From Actinomycetota bacterium (lineage in GTDB: Bacteria; Actinomycetota; Thermoleophilia; Solirubrobacterales; Solirubrobacteraceae), in the NCBI GenBank assembly GCA_005888335.1, contig VAWY01000088.1, positions 29,835 to 36,466 of the forward strand: a stretch of DNA of 6,632 bases. The letters are read 5' to 3'. A program made the position numbers and the translations under genes. Position 1 is the first letter of the stretch; every line of letters begins with the position of its first letter. Positions 1 to 5,996 of this stretch are shown one piece after another. The notes under the pieces are model-generated. The model was given only the letters and a program-made list of their open reading frames with translations. It did not search any database and was not told where the DNA came from.

Positions 1-1346
1 GCGATGTCGAAGGCGCCGTGGTGCGTCGGCCCGTCGTCGCCGACCAGCCCGGCGCGGTCCATCGCGAAGACGACGTTGAGGCGCTGCAGGCAGACGTCGT
101 GGACGATCTGGTCGAACGCGCGCTGCAGGAACGTCGAGTAGATCGCGCACACCGGCTTGACGCCCTCGAGCGCCAGCCCGGAGGCGAAGAGCACCGCCTG
201 CTGTTCGGCGATCCCCACGTCGAAGTAGCGCTCGGGCAGCGCCTTCTGGAGGTGGTCGAGCCCCGTCCCGGTGTTCATGGCGGCGGTGATGCCGACCACG
301 CGGCGGTCGCGGCGCGCCTCGGCGACCATCGCCTCGCCGAAGACCGCCGTGTACTGCGGCGGCGCGGGCTTGGCGGCGCCGCGCTTGAACGTCGTCGGCG
401 CGCGGTTGGCGATCGACTTGGGCTTGGCCGCGTGCCACTTCTCCATGCCCTCCAAGCCGCCGAGCTCGGCCGGCTCGAAGCCCTTGCCCTTCACGGTCGC
501 GACGTGGACGACGACCGGGCGGTTGGCGTCCAGCGCCTCCCGCAGCGCGCCGCGCACGGCGCGCACGTCGTGGCCGTCGTAGACGCCCATGTAGGCCCAG
601 CCGAGCTCCTCCCAGAACAGCCCGGGCGCCCAGAACGCCTTGATCGACTCCTTGAGGTGCGGCCCGAGGCGCTCGAACGCGGCGCCGATGCCCGCGGGCA
701 GCCGGGTCAGGCCCTCCTCGACGTCCTCGCGCGCCCGGTAGAGCTTGGGGTTCATGCGCACGCGGTTGAAGTAGCGCGACAGCGCGCCGACGTTGGGCGC
801 GATCGACATGCCGTTGTCGTTGAGGACGACGACGATCGGCGTCTCGAGGCCGCCCGCCTGGTGGACGGCCTCGAAGGCGACGCCGCCGGTCATGGCCCCG
901 TCGCCGACGACCGCGACGACCTTGGCGGCGTCGGCCTCGCCGCGCAGACGCATCGCCTCCTTGAGGCCGACCGCGTACCCGATCGCGGTGCTGGCGTGGC
1001 CGGCGCCCATGATGTCGTGCTCGGACTCCTGGATGTTGCAGAACGGCGCCAGGCCGTCGTACTGGCGGATCGTCGGCAGCTGGTCGCGCCGGCCGGTGAG
1101 CACCTTGTGCGGGTAGGCCTGGTGCCCGACGTCCCAGACGATCTTGTCGCGCGGGGAGTCGAGCACGGAGTGCAGCGCGACGGCCAGCTCGCAGGTGCCG
1201 AGGTTGGCGCCGAAGTGGCCGCCGATCTCGCCCACGGTGTCGATGATGTGCTCGCGCACCTCCTGGGCGACGCGGACGAGCTGCTCCTCGGTCAGGCCGT
1301 GCAGGTCCTGCGGGCGGTCGATCCGGTCCAGGAGGCGGGGGGTCAT
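1..1346 (-). CDS. dxs: 1-deoxy-D-xylulose-5-phosphate synthase, N-terminal 448 codons (runs off left edge)
   Basis: This thiamine-diphosphate enzyme condenses pyruvate with glyceraldehyde 3-phosphate, the first step of the cytosolic MEP isoprenoid pathway. The reading frame starts at ATG 1346 and is open to the window edge, giving about 70% of the usual 620-640 residues. Visible marks are GGHFGANLG (His44), DVGHQAYPHK (His75), the ThDP signature GDG at 148-150 followed by LNDNGMSI at about 175-182, and, in the pyrimidine-binding domain, FDVGIAEQQA with the catalytic Glu at 381. The last visible residues are RAGLVGDDGPTHHGAFDI. The second Gln of EQQA replaces the His of the common EQHA version. 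The start codon lies inside the end of the prenyl synthase gene (ATGA, 1343-1346), so the two are probably translationally coupled. The missing part would hold the rest of the Pyr domain and the C-terminal transketolase domain. Identity is essentially certain. Confidence 0.97.
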   Translation of the reverse strand, partial: MTPRLLDRIDRPQDLHGLTEEQLVRVAQEVREHIIDTVGEIGGHFGANLGTCELAVALHSVLDSPRDKIVWDVGHQAYPHKVLTGRRDQLPTIRQYDGLAPFCNIQESEHDIMGAGHASTAIGYAVGLKEAMRLRGEADAAKVVAVVGDGAMTGGVAFEAVHQAGGLETPIVVVLNDNGMSIAPNVGALSRYFNRVRMNPKLYRAREDVEEGLTRLPAGIGAAFERLGPHLKESIKAFWAPGLFWEELGWAYMGVYDGHDVRAVRGALREALDANRPVVVHVATVKGKGFEPAELGGLEGMEKWHAAKPKSIANRAPTTFKRGAAKPAPPQYTAVFGEAMVAEARRDRRVVGITAAMNTGTGLDHLQKALPERYFDVGIAEQQAVLFASGLALEGVKPVCAIYSTFLQRAFDQIVHDVCLQRLNVVFAMDRAGLVGDDGPTHHGAFDI

Positions 1347-2203
1347 GAGGTGCGGGTGGCGATGAAGTCGGTGATCTGCTCGAGCTCGGCGGCGCCGTCG
1401 GGGGCGGCGGCGGCCAGGGCGGCTCTGGCCTTCTCATGCGACGTCCGGGCCATGGTACGCGCTCCCTCGAGCCCGAACTCCGTGACGTAGGTCCGCTTGC
1501 CGAGGCGCTCGTCGGCGCCGTGGCGCTTGCCGAGGTCCGCATCGGTGCCGGTCACGTCGAGGATGTCGTCGACGATCTGGAAGAGCACGCCGAGCTCGGC
1601 GGCGTACGGCCGGAAGGGCGCGGGATCGCGGCCGCTGAGGAGCAGGACGCCCTCGACGGACGCGCCGATCAGCCGCCCCGTCTTGAGCTCGTGCAGGCGG
1701 CGCAGGTCCTCGATCTCCCCGGCGACGTCGACGTACTGGCCCCCGACCATGCCGTTGACCCCGGTGGCGGCGGCGAGCTCCGCCATGGCGGCCAGGACGT
1801 GCGCCGGCTCGCCCTCCTGGACGGTCAGCACGTGGCGAAACGCCTCGGCGTACAACCCGTCGCCGGCGAGGATCGCGACGTCCTCGCCGTAGACGCGGTG
1901 GCTGGTCGGCCGGCCGCGGCGCAGGTCGTCGTCGTCCATCGCGGGCAGGTCGTCGTGGATGAGCGAGTAGGTGTGGATGAGCTCCACGGCGGCCGCGAAG
2001 GGCAGCACCGAGGCCGGCGCGCGGCCGATCGCCTTCGCCGTGGCGAGGGCGAGGACGGGGCGGATCCGCTTGCCGCCCGCGAGCAGGCTGTAGCGCATCG
2101 CCTCTTCCAGGCCGGCGGTCGCGGGCTCCTCGGCGAAGCGCAGGCGCTCGAGGTAGTCCTCGACGAGGGCACGCAGGTCGTCGGGGTAGCCTCCGGTGCC
2201 CAA
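1343..2203 (-). CDS. ispA: Short-chain polyprenyl diphosphate synthase (farnesyl/geranylgeranyl diphosphate synthase, IspA type)
   Basis: This 286-residue cytosolic enzyme adds isopentenyl diphosphate units to an allylic diphosphate. The family hallmarks are all present: GGKRIRP (43-49) for diphosphate binding, the first Asp-rich motif DDLPAMD (84-90) with the two-residue insertion typical of bacterial farnesyl synthases, the lysine-containing ELKTGRLI (172-179), FQ at 208-209, and the second Asp-rich motif VDDILD (211-216). The stretch HTYSLIHDD closely resembles E. coli IspA, so farnesyl diphosphate is the likeliest product, but chain length cannot be fixed from sequence. I use TTG 2203 because it gives the normal N-terminus (a helix before EEAMRYSLLAGGK) and no ATG lies in frame before Met36; no clear Shine-Dalgarno precedes it. 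The stop overlaps the dxs start by four bases, so the allylic synthase and the MEP entry enzyme share an operon. Confidence 0.93.
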   Translation of the reverse strand: MGTGGYPDDLRALVEDYLERLRFAEEPATAGLEEAMRYSLLAGGKRIRPVLALATAKAIGRAPASVLPFAAAVELIHTYSLIHDDLPAMDDDDLRRGRPTSHRVYGEDVAILAGDGLYAEAFRHVLTVQEGEPAHVLAAMAELAAATGVNGMVGGQYVDVAGEIEDLRRLHELKTGRLIGASVEGVLLLSGRDPAPFRPYAAELGVLFQIVDDILDVTGTDADLGKRHGADERLGKRTYVTEFGLEGARTMARTSHEKARAALAAAAPDGAAELEQITDFIATRTS

Positions 2204-2243
2204 GGGCGGCGCAGGATAACCGCGAGCTTTACGATCGGACCCG
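2204..2243. promoter_or_regulatory. Divergent intergenic region between ispA and the two-component genes
   Basis: These roughly 40 bases separate two divergent genes and must hold, or overlap, the start signals for both. On the plus strand TACGAT (2230-2235) is a weak -10-like hexamer that would put transcription start almost at the GTG 2244. On the minus strand GTTATCC (about 2214-2220) is a possible -10-like element for a near-leaderless ispA transcript. No good -35 element is visible for either. The assignment rests on position and weak matches only. Confidence 0.3.
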
Positions 2244-3864
2244 GTGTTGTCGATGATGATGCCCGTGAAGCGGCTGCGCGCCGCCCCGCTCCATCTCGTC
2301 GCGCTCGTTGTCGCCGTGCTCGCCCTCGGCGCGCTCGGCGTGTCGGCGTGGTTCCTCGGCCTGACGCAGTCCGACCAGCGCCACGACCTGCGCGAGCGCT
2401 ACGTCCAGCGCACGACGGTCGCCGCGTCGCTGGTCGATGCGCTGCTGCGGGTGGCCTTCAGCGCCGCCAGCCGCGACGCCTCCCAGGGCTTCTCGGGACC
2501 GCGGGTCACCTCCGCCCAGCTTGACCGGCAGGTCGCACAGGGCGGCGCGTCGTACGCGTTCGTGCTCGACGCCTCGGGCCGGGTGATCGGGCGCTCGAGC
2601 CAGACCCCCGCGGGCGCGCCCGCGGGCACCGCGCACGACCGGGCGTTCATGGACGCCGCGCTCCACACCGGATCCGCGATCTCGAACGTCCTGCGGCGCG
2701 CTCCCACCGACATCGTCGAGTCCGCGGTCGCCTTCCGAGCGCCGCGCGGCCCTCGCCTGCTCGTGACGGGCCAGTCGTCCAAGGTGTACGTCGACTTCCT
2801 CAGCGGCACGCTGCGTCCGCTGCCGACGCTGCGCGGCAGCACGGCGTTCGTCCTCGACGCCAACGGGATGTCGCTCGGCGCGGCCGACCCGCGCGGGCGT
2901 CGCCCGGCGCCCGGCCGCGCCGTGGTGCGCGCGGGCCTGGCGGGGCGCGGCAGCTACGACAGCGCGATCGGCAAGGTCTTCGTCGCCTCCACCCCCATCC
3001 CGCGCACGCCGCTCAAGATCGTCGTGGCCGCCCCCGAGCGCGAGCTCTACTCGAGCGTCTCGGGCCTGGAGCGCTGGGCGCCGTGGGTCATCCTCGCCCT
3101 GGCCGCCGGGGCGCTGGCGACGGTCGCGCTGCTCATCCGGCGCCTGATGGCGGCCAACGCCGAGCTCGACGCGAACCGCCGCGACCTCGAGATCCGCGCG
3201 CGGGAGCTCGAGCGCTCCAACGCCGACCTCGAGCAGTTCGCGTACGCCGCGTCGCACGACCTCTCCGAGCCGCTGCGCACGGTCGCCGGCTTCAGCCAGC
3301 TGCTTCGCTCGCGCTACGAGGGCCGCCTGGACGACGAGGCCGACGAGTTCATCGCCCACATGACCGCCGGCGTGGAGCGCATGCAGCAGCTCATCGACGA
3401 CCTGCTCGTCTACTCGCGGGTCGGACGCGAGCCGCTGCGCGAGGAGGACGTCGACCTCGAGGACGTCCTCCGCCACGTGCTCAACTGGCTCGCCCCCGCG
3501 CTGCGCGACCGCGAGGCGCGTGTCACCCACGAGCCCTTGCCGACGGTCCGCGGCGAGCGCGGCCAGATCGCCCAGGTCCTGCAGAACCTGGTCTCCAACG
3601 CGGTCAAGTTCACCGCGCCCGACGTCGCGCCCGAGGTGCAGATCTCGGCCGCGCGCGATGGGCGCTCATGGCGCATCTCGGTGCGCGACAGCGGTCGACG
3701 CCTACCCGGGGACGGGGATCGGCCTCGCGCTCGCCAAGCGCATCGTCGAGGGTCACGGCGGCCAGATCTGGGTCGAGCCGGCGCCCGGCGGGGGGAGCGT
3801 GTTCTCGTTCACGCTGCCCGCCGCGGTCGGCGCCGCGCGTCCGCCCGTCGGGGTGCCGGCGTGA
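2244..3864 (+). pseudogene. Membrane sensor histidine kinase, frameshifted by an internal deletion in the ATPase domain
   Basis: This gene would encode a membrane kinase that autophosphorylates a His and passes phosphate to the adjacent regulator. In the first frame: transmembrane helix at about 18-40, a roughly 240-residue extracytoplasmic sensor of Cache-like size, a second helix at about 279-298, a charged coiled coil at 302-332, HisKA with ASHDLSEPL (phospho-acceptor His338), and the ATPase N box [10 protein letters not shown] (447-456). The frame keeps sense to RDSG (3684-3695), the first half of G1. The sequence then resumes one frame over at 3694 as [20 protein letters not shown] (G2 box), ending at TGA 3862-3864. 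The intervening GIG and F box (usually ERIFxxFQRLH), about 20 residues, are absent. The frame offset requires a loss of 3n+2 bases, about 59. The second-frame stop forms a GTGA overlap with the regulator start, so that was the ancestral ending. Starts GTG 2244, ATG 2253, 2256 and 2259 are all possible. An assembly error is the alternative to a true mutation. Confidence 0.85.
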
Positions 3865-4277
3865 ACGGCATCCTCCTCGTCGAGGACAACCAGGCCGACG
3901 CGCTGCTCATCCAGGAGGCGCTGCGCCAGGTCGCCGTGCACGACGTGATCGAGCGGGTCGGCGACGGCGAGGACGCGCTGGCGCGCTTGCGCGGCGAGGG
4001 GCCGCGGCCCGGGCTCGTGCTGCTCGACCTGAACCTGCCGCGCAAGGACGGCCGGGCGGTGCTCGCCGAGCTCAAGGCGGACCCCGACCTGCACACGATC
4101 CCGGTGATCGTGCTGACGACGTCGTCCGCGCCCTCGGACATCGCCTTCGCCTACGAGAACCACGCCAACTCCTACGTGCGCAAGCCGATCGGCCTCGACG
4201 CGCTCATCGAGGCGGCGCGGGCCATCCGGGACTTCTGGCTGCGCACCGCCACGCCGCCGGCCGCGGCGGAGCTGTAG
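3861..4277 (+). CDS. Single-domain response regulator (CheY/Rcp1-like)
   Basis: This 138-residue protein is a lone receiver domain with no output domain. The acidic pocket is Glu8-Asp9 in [13 protein letters not shown], the phospho-acceptor is Asp56 in [13 protein letters not shown], the switch residue is Thr86 in VIVLTTSS, and the conserved Lys108 lies in YVRKP. The order [14 protein letters not shown] and the C-terminal IRDFWL are typical of Rcp1-type regulators that partner bacteriophytochrome-like kinases, so it is expected to act by protein contact rather than by binding DNA. The start GTG 3861 overlaps the upstream kinase stop (GTGA), so translation was probably coupled to the kinase. 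Because the kinase is frameshifted, ribosomes in its N-terminal frame would not stop here but would read straight into this domain. The regulator itself appears intact. Its stop lies 4 bp from the convergent XseB-like stop. Confidence 0.9.
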   Translation: MNGILLVEDNQADALLIQEALRQVAVHDVIERVGDGEDALARLRGEGPRPGLVLLDLNLPRKDGRAVLAELKADPDLHTIPVIVLTTSSAPSDIAFAYENHANSYVRKPIGLDALIEAARAIRDFWLRTATPPAAAEL

Positions 4278-4281
4278 CGCT

Positions 4282-4488
4282 TTAGAGCAGCGAGTCCTGG
4301 CCGGGCAGCGGCTCCTGCCCGGCGGCGCGCACGCGGCGGTCCAGCTCGGCGCCGGCCTCGGCGGCCAGCGCGGCGCAGTCCTCGACCAGCGTCGCCGCCG
4401 CGTCGGGCGAGAGCTCGCCAGAGCGCAGCTGCTCGGCCGCGCGCTCGAGGCGGCCGATGAGGTCGTCGAGCGTGTCGGGAGCGCTCAC
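4282..4488 (-). CDS. Small helical protein resembling exodeoxyribonuclease VII small subunit (XseB-like)
   Basis: This 68-residue, Ala- and Glu-rich, probably all-helical protein has the layout of XseB: an N-terminal helix (LDDLIGRLERAAEQL), the turn SGELS followed by DAAATLVEDCAALA, and a second long helix ending ELDRRVRAAG. Its size fits the small subunit of exonuclease VII, which binds the XseA catalytic subunit in the cytosol. The usual Gly of the family's EEG turn is replaced (VEDC), so this is a divergent member or a look-alike. GTG 4488 overlaps the nusB stop (GTGA, 4485-4488), which fixes the start and implies coupled translation. No xseA is found in the window. The coding region is well supported; the family name is moderately supported. 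Confidence 0.6.
   Translation of the reverse strand: MSAPDTLDDLIGRLERAAEQLRSGELSPDAAATLVEDCAALAAEAGAELDRRVRAAGQEPLPGQDSLL
4300..4323 (+). terminator. Strong GC-rich hairpin just past the response regulator stop
   Basis: GCCGGGCAG (4300-4308) and CTGCCCGGC (4315-4323) form a perfect 9-bp stem with a 6-base loop, starting 22 bases after the regulator stop. It could end the two-component transcript on the plus strand. No T-run follows, so it would be of the U-poor kind sometimes proposed in high-GC actinobacteria. It lies inside the coding end of the convergent XseB-like gene and may be a by-product of its codons. Confidence 0.3.
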
Positions 4489-4895
4489 CGCGGCTGATTC
4501 TGCCGGGTTTCCCGCAGCACCGCGGCCAGGATGCCGTTCACGAACCCGGCCGCCTGGGCTGCGGCATAGGTCTTCGCGGTCTTGACCGCCTCCTCGATCG
4601 CGCCCTCCGGCGGGATCGGCGTGTCGGCGGGCACGGCGTCCGGATGGAGCATCTCGATGAGCGCGGTGCGCATGATCGCCTTCTCCAGCGGGGCGATGCG
4701 CTCGAGCGTCCAGCCCTGAGCGTGGCGAGCGATCTGCTCGTCGAGCTCTGGTTGGCGATCCTCGGCCGCGTACGCGAGGGAGCGGGTGAACAGCGAGGCG
4801 TCGCGCGGCAGCGTGTCCTCGAGCGGCCGGCCGGTGACCTCGCTCTGGTACAGGGCGAAGGCCGCCGCCCGTCGCTGTTCGGAGCGGCGCGCCAT
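4485..4895 (-). CDS. nusB: Transcription antitermination factor NusB
   Basis: This 136-residue all-helical protein is the expected length for NusB, which with NusE (S10) binds boxA RNA and supports rRNA antitermination. Conserved features are the basic N-terminus RRSEQRRAAAFALYQSEV, WTLERIAPLEKAIMRTALIEM in the middle, IPPEGAIEEAVKTAKTY, and AGFVNGILAAVLRE near the end, all strongly characteristic. ATG 4895 gives the standard N-terminus and lies 7 bp after the efp stop, so it is probably cotranscribed with efp, a pairing common in Gram-positive bacteria and actinobacteria. Its stop overlaps the next gene's GTG. No good Shine-Dalgarno is visible before the ATG. Nothing in the sequence looks defective. 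Confidence 0.95.
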   Translation of the reverse strand: MARRSEQRRAAAFALYQSEVTGRPLEDTLPRDASLFTRSLAYAAEDRQPELDEQIARHAQGWTLERIAPLEKAIMRTALIEMLHPDAVPADTPIPPEGAIEEAVKTAKTYAAAQAAGFVNGILAAVLRETRQNQPR

Positions 4896-4902
4896 GGCGG
4901 CG

Positions 4903-5463
4903 CTATGCCCTCGAGATGTAGTCGCCCGTCTCCGTCTGCACCTTCACGCGGTCGCCGACGGTGACGAAGAGCGGGACCTGCACCGTCGCGCCGGTCTCGA
5001 GCGTCGCCGGCTTGTTGCCGCCGCCCGACACCGTGTCCCCGCGCAGGCCCGGGTCGGTCTGCGTGACCTCGAGCTCGACCGACGCCGGCAGCTGGACGCC
5101 GCTGGGCCGCTCGTCGATGAACAGCACGTCCACCTCGTCGTTGGGCTTCGTCCAGCGCAGCGCGTCCCCGACGGCCGCCTCCGGGATCGCCAGCTGCTCG
5201 TAGCTGGAGCTGTCCATGAAGTGCACATCGGTCCCGTCGGCGTAGAGGAACTGCATCTTGCGGACCTCGGTGCGCACGGCCCGGAACTTCTCGCCGGCGC
5301 GGAAGGTCCGGTCGATCACGGCGCCGTCCTGCGCGCGGCGCAGCTTCGTGCGCACGAAGGCGCCGCCCTTGCCGGGCTTGACGTGCTGGAACTCGAGGAT
5401 CTTGAAGACGGTGCCTTCGACCTCGATGTGGTTGCCGTTCTTGAACTGGTTGGTGCTTATCAA
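4903..5463 (-). CDS. efp: Elongation factor P
   Basis: EF-P binds ribosomes stalled on consecutive prolines and promotes peptide bond formation. The protein has 186 residues, the normal length, with the N-terminal KOW-like domain followed by two OB domains. The tip loop is VKPGKGGAF with Lys32 at the position that many bacteria modify; no modification enzyme lies in the window. Other landmarks are [35 protein letters not shown] and the C-terminal [24 protein letters not shown]. The start must be TTG 5463: an in-frame TGA lies at 5479-5481, and the protein begins with the standard MISTNQF. A second copy of this start region, with GTG instead of TTG, lies 533 bp upstream beyond hicAB, so the present start and leader may have been rebuilt by an insertion. 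It heads an efp-nusB-XseB-like unit. Confidence 0.96.
   Translation of the reverse strand: MISTNQFKNGNHIEVEGTVFKILEFQHVKPGKGGAFVRTKLRRAQDGAVIDRTFRAGEKFRAVRTEVRKMQFLYADGTDVHFMDSSSYEQLAIPEAAVGDALRWTKPNDEVDVLFIDERPSGVQLPASVELEVTQTDPGLRGDTVSGGGNKPATLETGATVQVPLFVTVGDRVKVQTETGDYISRA
5442..5462 (-). repeat. Copy 1 of a 21-bp direct repeat: the 5' end of the working efp gene
   Basis: The plus-strand 16-mer TGAACTGGTTGGTGCT (5442-5457) is identical to 5975-5990, and the following five bases differ at one position (TATCA here, GATCA there). On the minus strand this encodes ISTNQF of EF-P plus part of the start codon. The repeat bounds the hicAB cassette on its efp side. Confidence 0.85.
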
Positions 5464-5497
5464 GGTTTTGCCTGCAAATCAGCAGTTTTATACGGAT
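5464..5497 (-). promoter_or_regulatory. AT-rich leader and possible promoter of efp
   Basis: This 34-base gap between the hicB stop and the efp TTG is markedly AT-rich compared with its surroundings. On the minus strand it carries TATAAA (5487-5492), a five-of-six match to a -10 box placed so that a transcript would have a leader of roughly 17 bases, and a modest CAGG about 8-11 bases before the start. No convincing -35 is seen in the end of hicB. Efp may instead be read from upstream together with hicAB. The composition suggests the segment came with the inserted cassette. Confidence 0.35.
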
Positions 5498-5710
5498 CTA
5501 CGCCGCGACTCGTCCGGCCTCCGTATGCGGCTCAGGAACCGGCTCGCCACGTTCCCGGAGGTGGTCGAGGTGGGCCGACAGCGCCTCGACCATGCGAGCC
5601 TCGACCTCTTCGCGCGTGCGCCCGAGCGCGTAGACGCCCTCGACATCAGGGGAGTGCGCGCCCCAACCGCCGTCTTCGGCCTGCTCGTAGATGACGAGGT
5701 AGTCCTTCAT
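5498..5710 (-). CDS. hicB: HicB-family antitoxin, short form
   Basis: This 70-residue protein is the antitoxin partner of the adjacent HicA. It shows the partial RNase H-like HicB fold: YLVIYEQAEDGGWGAHSPDVEGVYALGRT, followed by a helix EEVEARMVEALSAHLDHLRERGEPVPEP. This pattern (beta strand, GGW, SPDVEG, then a helix leading to EPVPEP) is typical of HicB. The protein ends soon after, so it has no ribbon-helix-helix or helix-turn-helix domain for binding its own promoter; such short versions are known in the family. ATG 5710 overlaps the hicA stop (ATGA), so toxin and antitoxin are coupled. The same frame stays open upstream to 5956, but that extension only shadows hicA and lacks any HicB character. 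Confidence 0.88.
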   Translation of the reverse strand: MKDYLVIYEQAEDGGWGAHSPDVEGVYALGRTREEVEARMVEALSAHLDHLRERGEPVPEPHTEAGRVAA

Positions 5711-5907
5711 CGCAGCTCGTCCAGTCCGGTCGTGCGGCGCATCGCCGCGAGCGTTCCTACTGGGACGGTATCCGAGTCCTTGCCGGCAACAGTGACGACG
5801 CGCGAGCCGTCCGCGCTTGCCCAGATCTCGTGAGACCCCGACTGGCGGACCCGGGACCAACCTGCAGCGCGAAGCGCCCGGCGGACCTCCCGGAACTTCT
5901 TCGCCAT
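5707..5907 (-). CDS. hicA: HicA-family mRNA interferase toxin
   Basis: HicA toxins are small double-stranded-RNA-binding-like proteins that cleave mRNA and are neutralised by HicB. This 66-residue protein has the expected size and layout: basic N-terminus MAKKFREVRRALRAAGW, the catalytic-type His26 in RQSGSHEIW, a strand with RVVTVAGK, and a C-terminal helix VGTLAAMRRTTGLDELR. The motif Gly-Ser-His followed by a hydrophobic residue is the family signature. The start is ATG 5907; a GGA lies only about 2-4 bases upstream, so ribosome binding is not obvious. It overlaps hicB by four bases. The pair sits between two copies of the efp 5' end, which suggests it was acquired at that site. All key residues are present, so it could be active. 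Confidence 0.9.
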   Translation of the reverse strand: MAKKFREVRRALRAAGWSRVRQSGSHEIWASADGSRVVTVAGKDSDTVPVGTLAAMRRTTGLDELR

Positions 5908-5974
5908 TCCGGCTGAACGCTATGCGGCGGCTCGGACGCTGCTGGCCAAGCGCCATCCGGTTCGCCGTCGTTTC

Positions 5975-5996
5975 TGAACTGGTTGGTGCTGATCAC
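5975..5996 (-). repeat. Copy 2 of the 21-bp repeat: vestigial efp 5' end upstream of hicAB
   Basis: On the minus strand this begins GTG ATC AGC ACC AAC CAG TTC, coding MISTNQF exactly as in EF-P and followed by RN where EF-P has KN. After about nine codons the similarity to efp fades, and the frame continues as unrelated, Arg- and Ser-rich sequence to 5757. It is therefore a start-region remnant, not a second efp. GTG may be the ancestral efp start codon. The 21-bp identity with one mismatch to 5442-5462 makes the two copies resemble the borders of an inserted segment. Confidence 0.8.

Noticed and set aside
18..1490. A 490-codon open frame on the plus strand across dxs
   Set aside because: It is antisense to the unmistakable dxs coding sequence, is highly Arg-, Val- and Asp-rich without recognisable motifs, and is expected by chance at this GC content.
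1436..2524. A 362-codon plus-strand frame spanning ispA and the kinase start
   Set aside because: It overlaps two well-supported genes in other frames and has low-complexity sequence with no family features.
2229..3530. A 433-codon minus-strand frame opposite the kinase
   Set aside because: It is antisense to the sensor, HisKA and dimerisation coding region, with charged low-complexity content; a GC-driven shadow.
2244..4277. Annotating the pair as a genuine hybrid histidine kinase with a C-terminal receiver
   Set aside because: The stretch between residues 485 and 539 is out-of-frame kinase sequence, and the true G2 box and stop are in the next frame with a GTGA overlap to the regulator. 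The fusion is therefore secondary.
5464..5497. A riboswitch or structured leader before efp
   Set aside because: The only pairing seen is a 4-bp CTGC/GCAG stem, and the gap is too short for a known riboswitch class.
5498..5956. A longer, 152-residue HicB with an N-terminal extension
   Set aside because: The extension lies over hicA in another frame and has no HicB features; the ATG at 5710 gives a standard HicB start and an ATGA overlap.
5757..5996. A 79-codon minus-strand frame beginning MISTNQFRN, as a second EF-P or leader peptide
   Set aside because: Only the first nine or so codons resemble efp; the rest is unrelated and overlaps hicA in another frame. It is better read as a repeat remnant.
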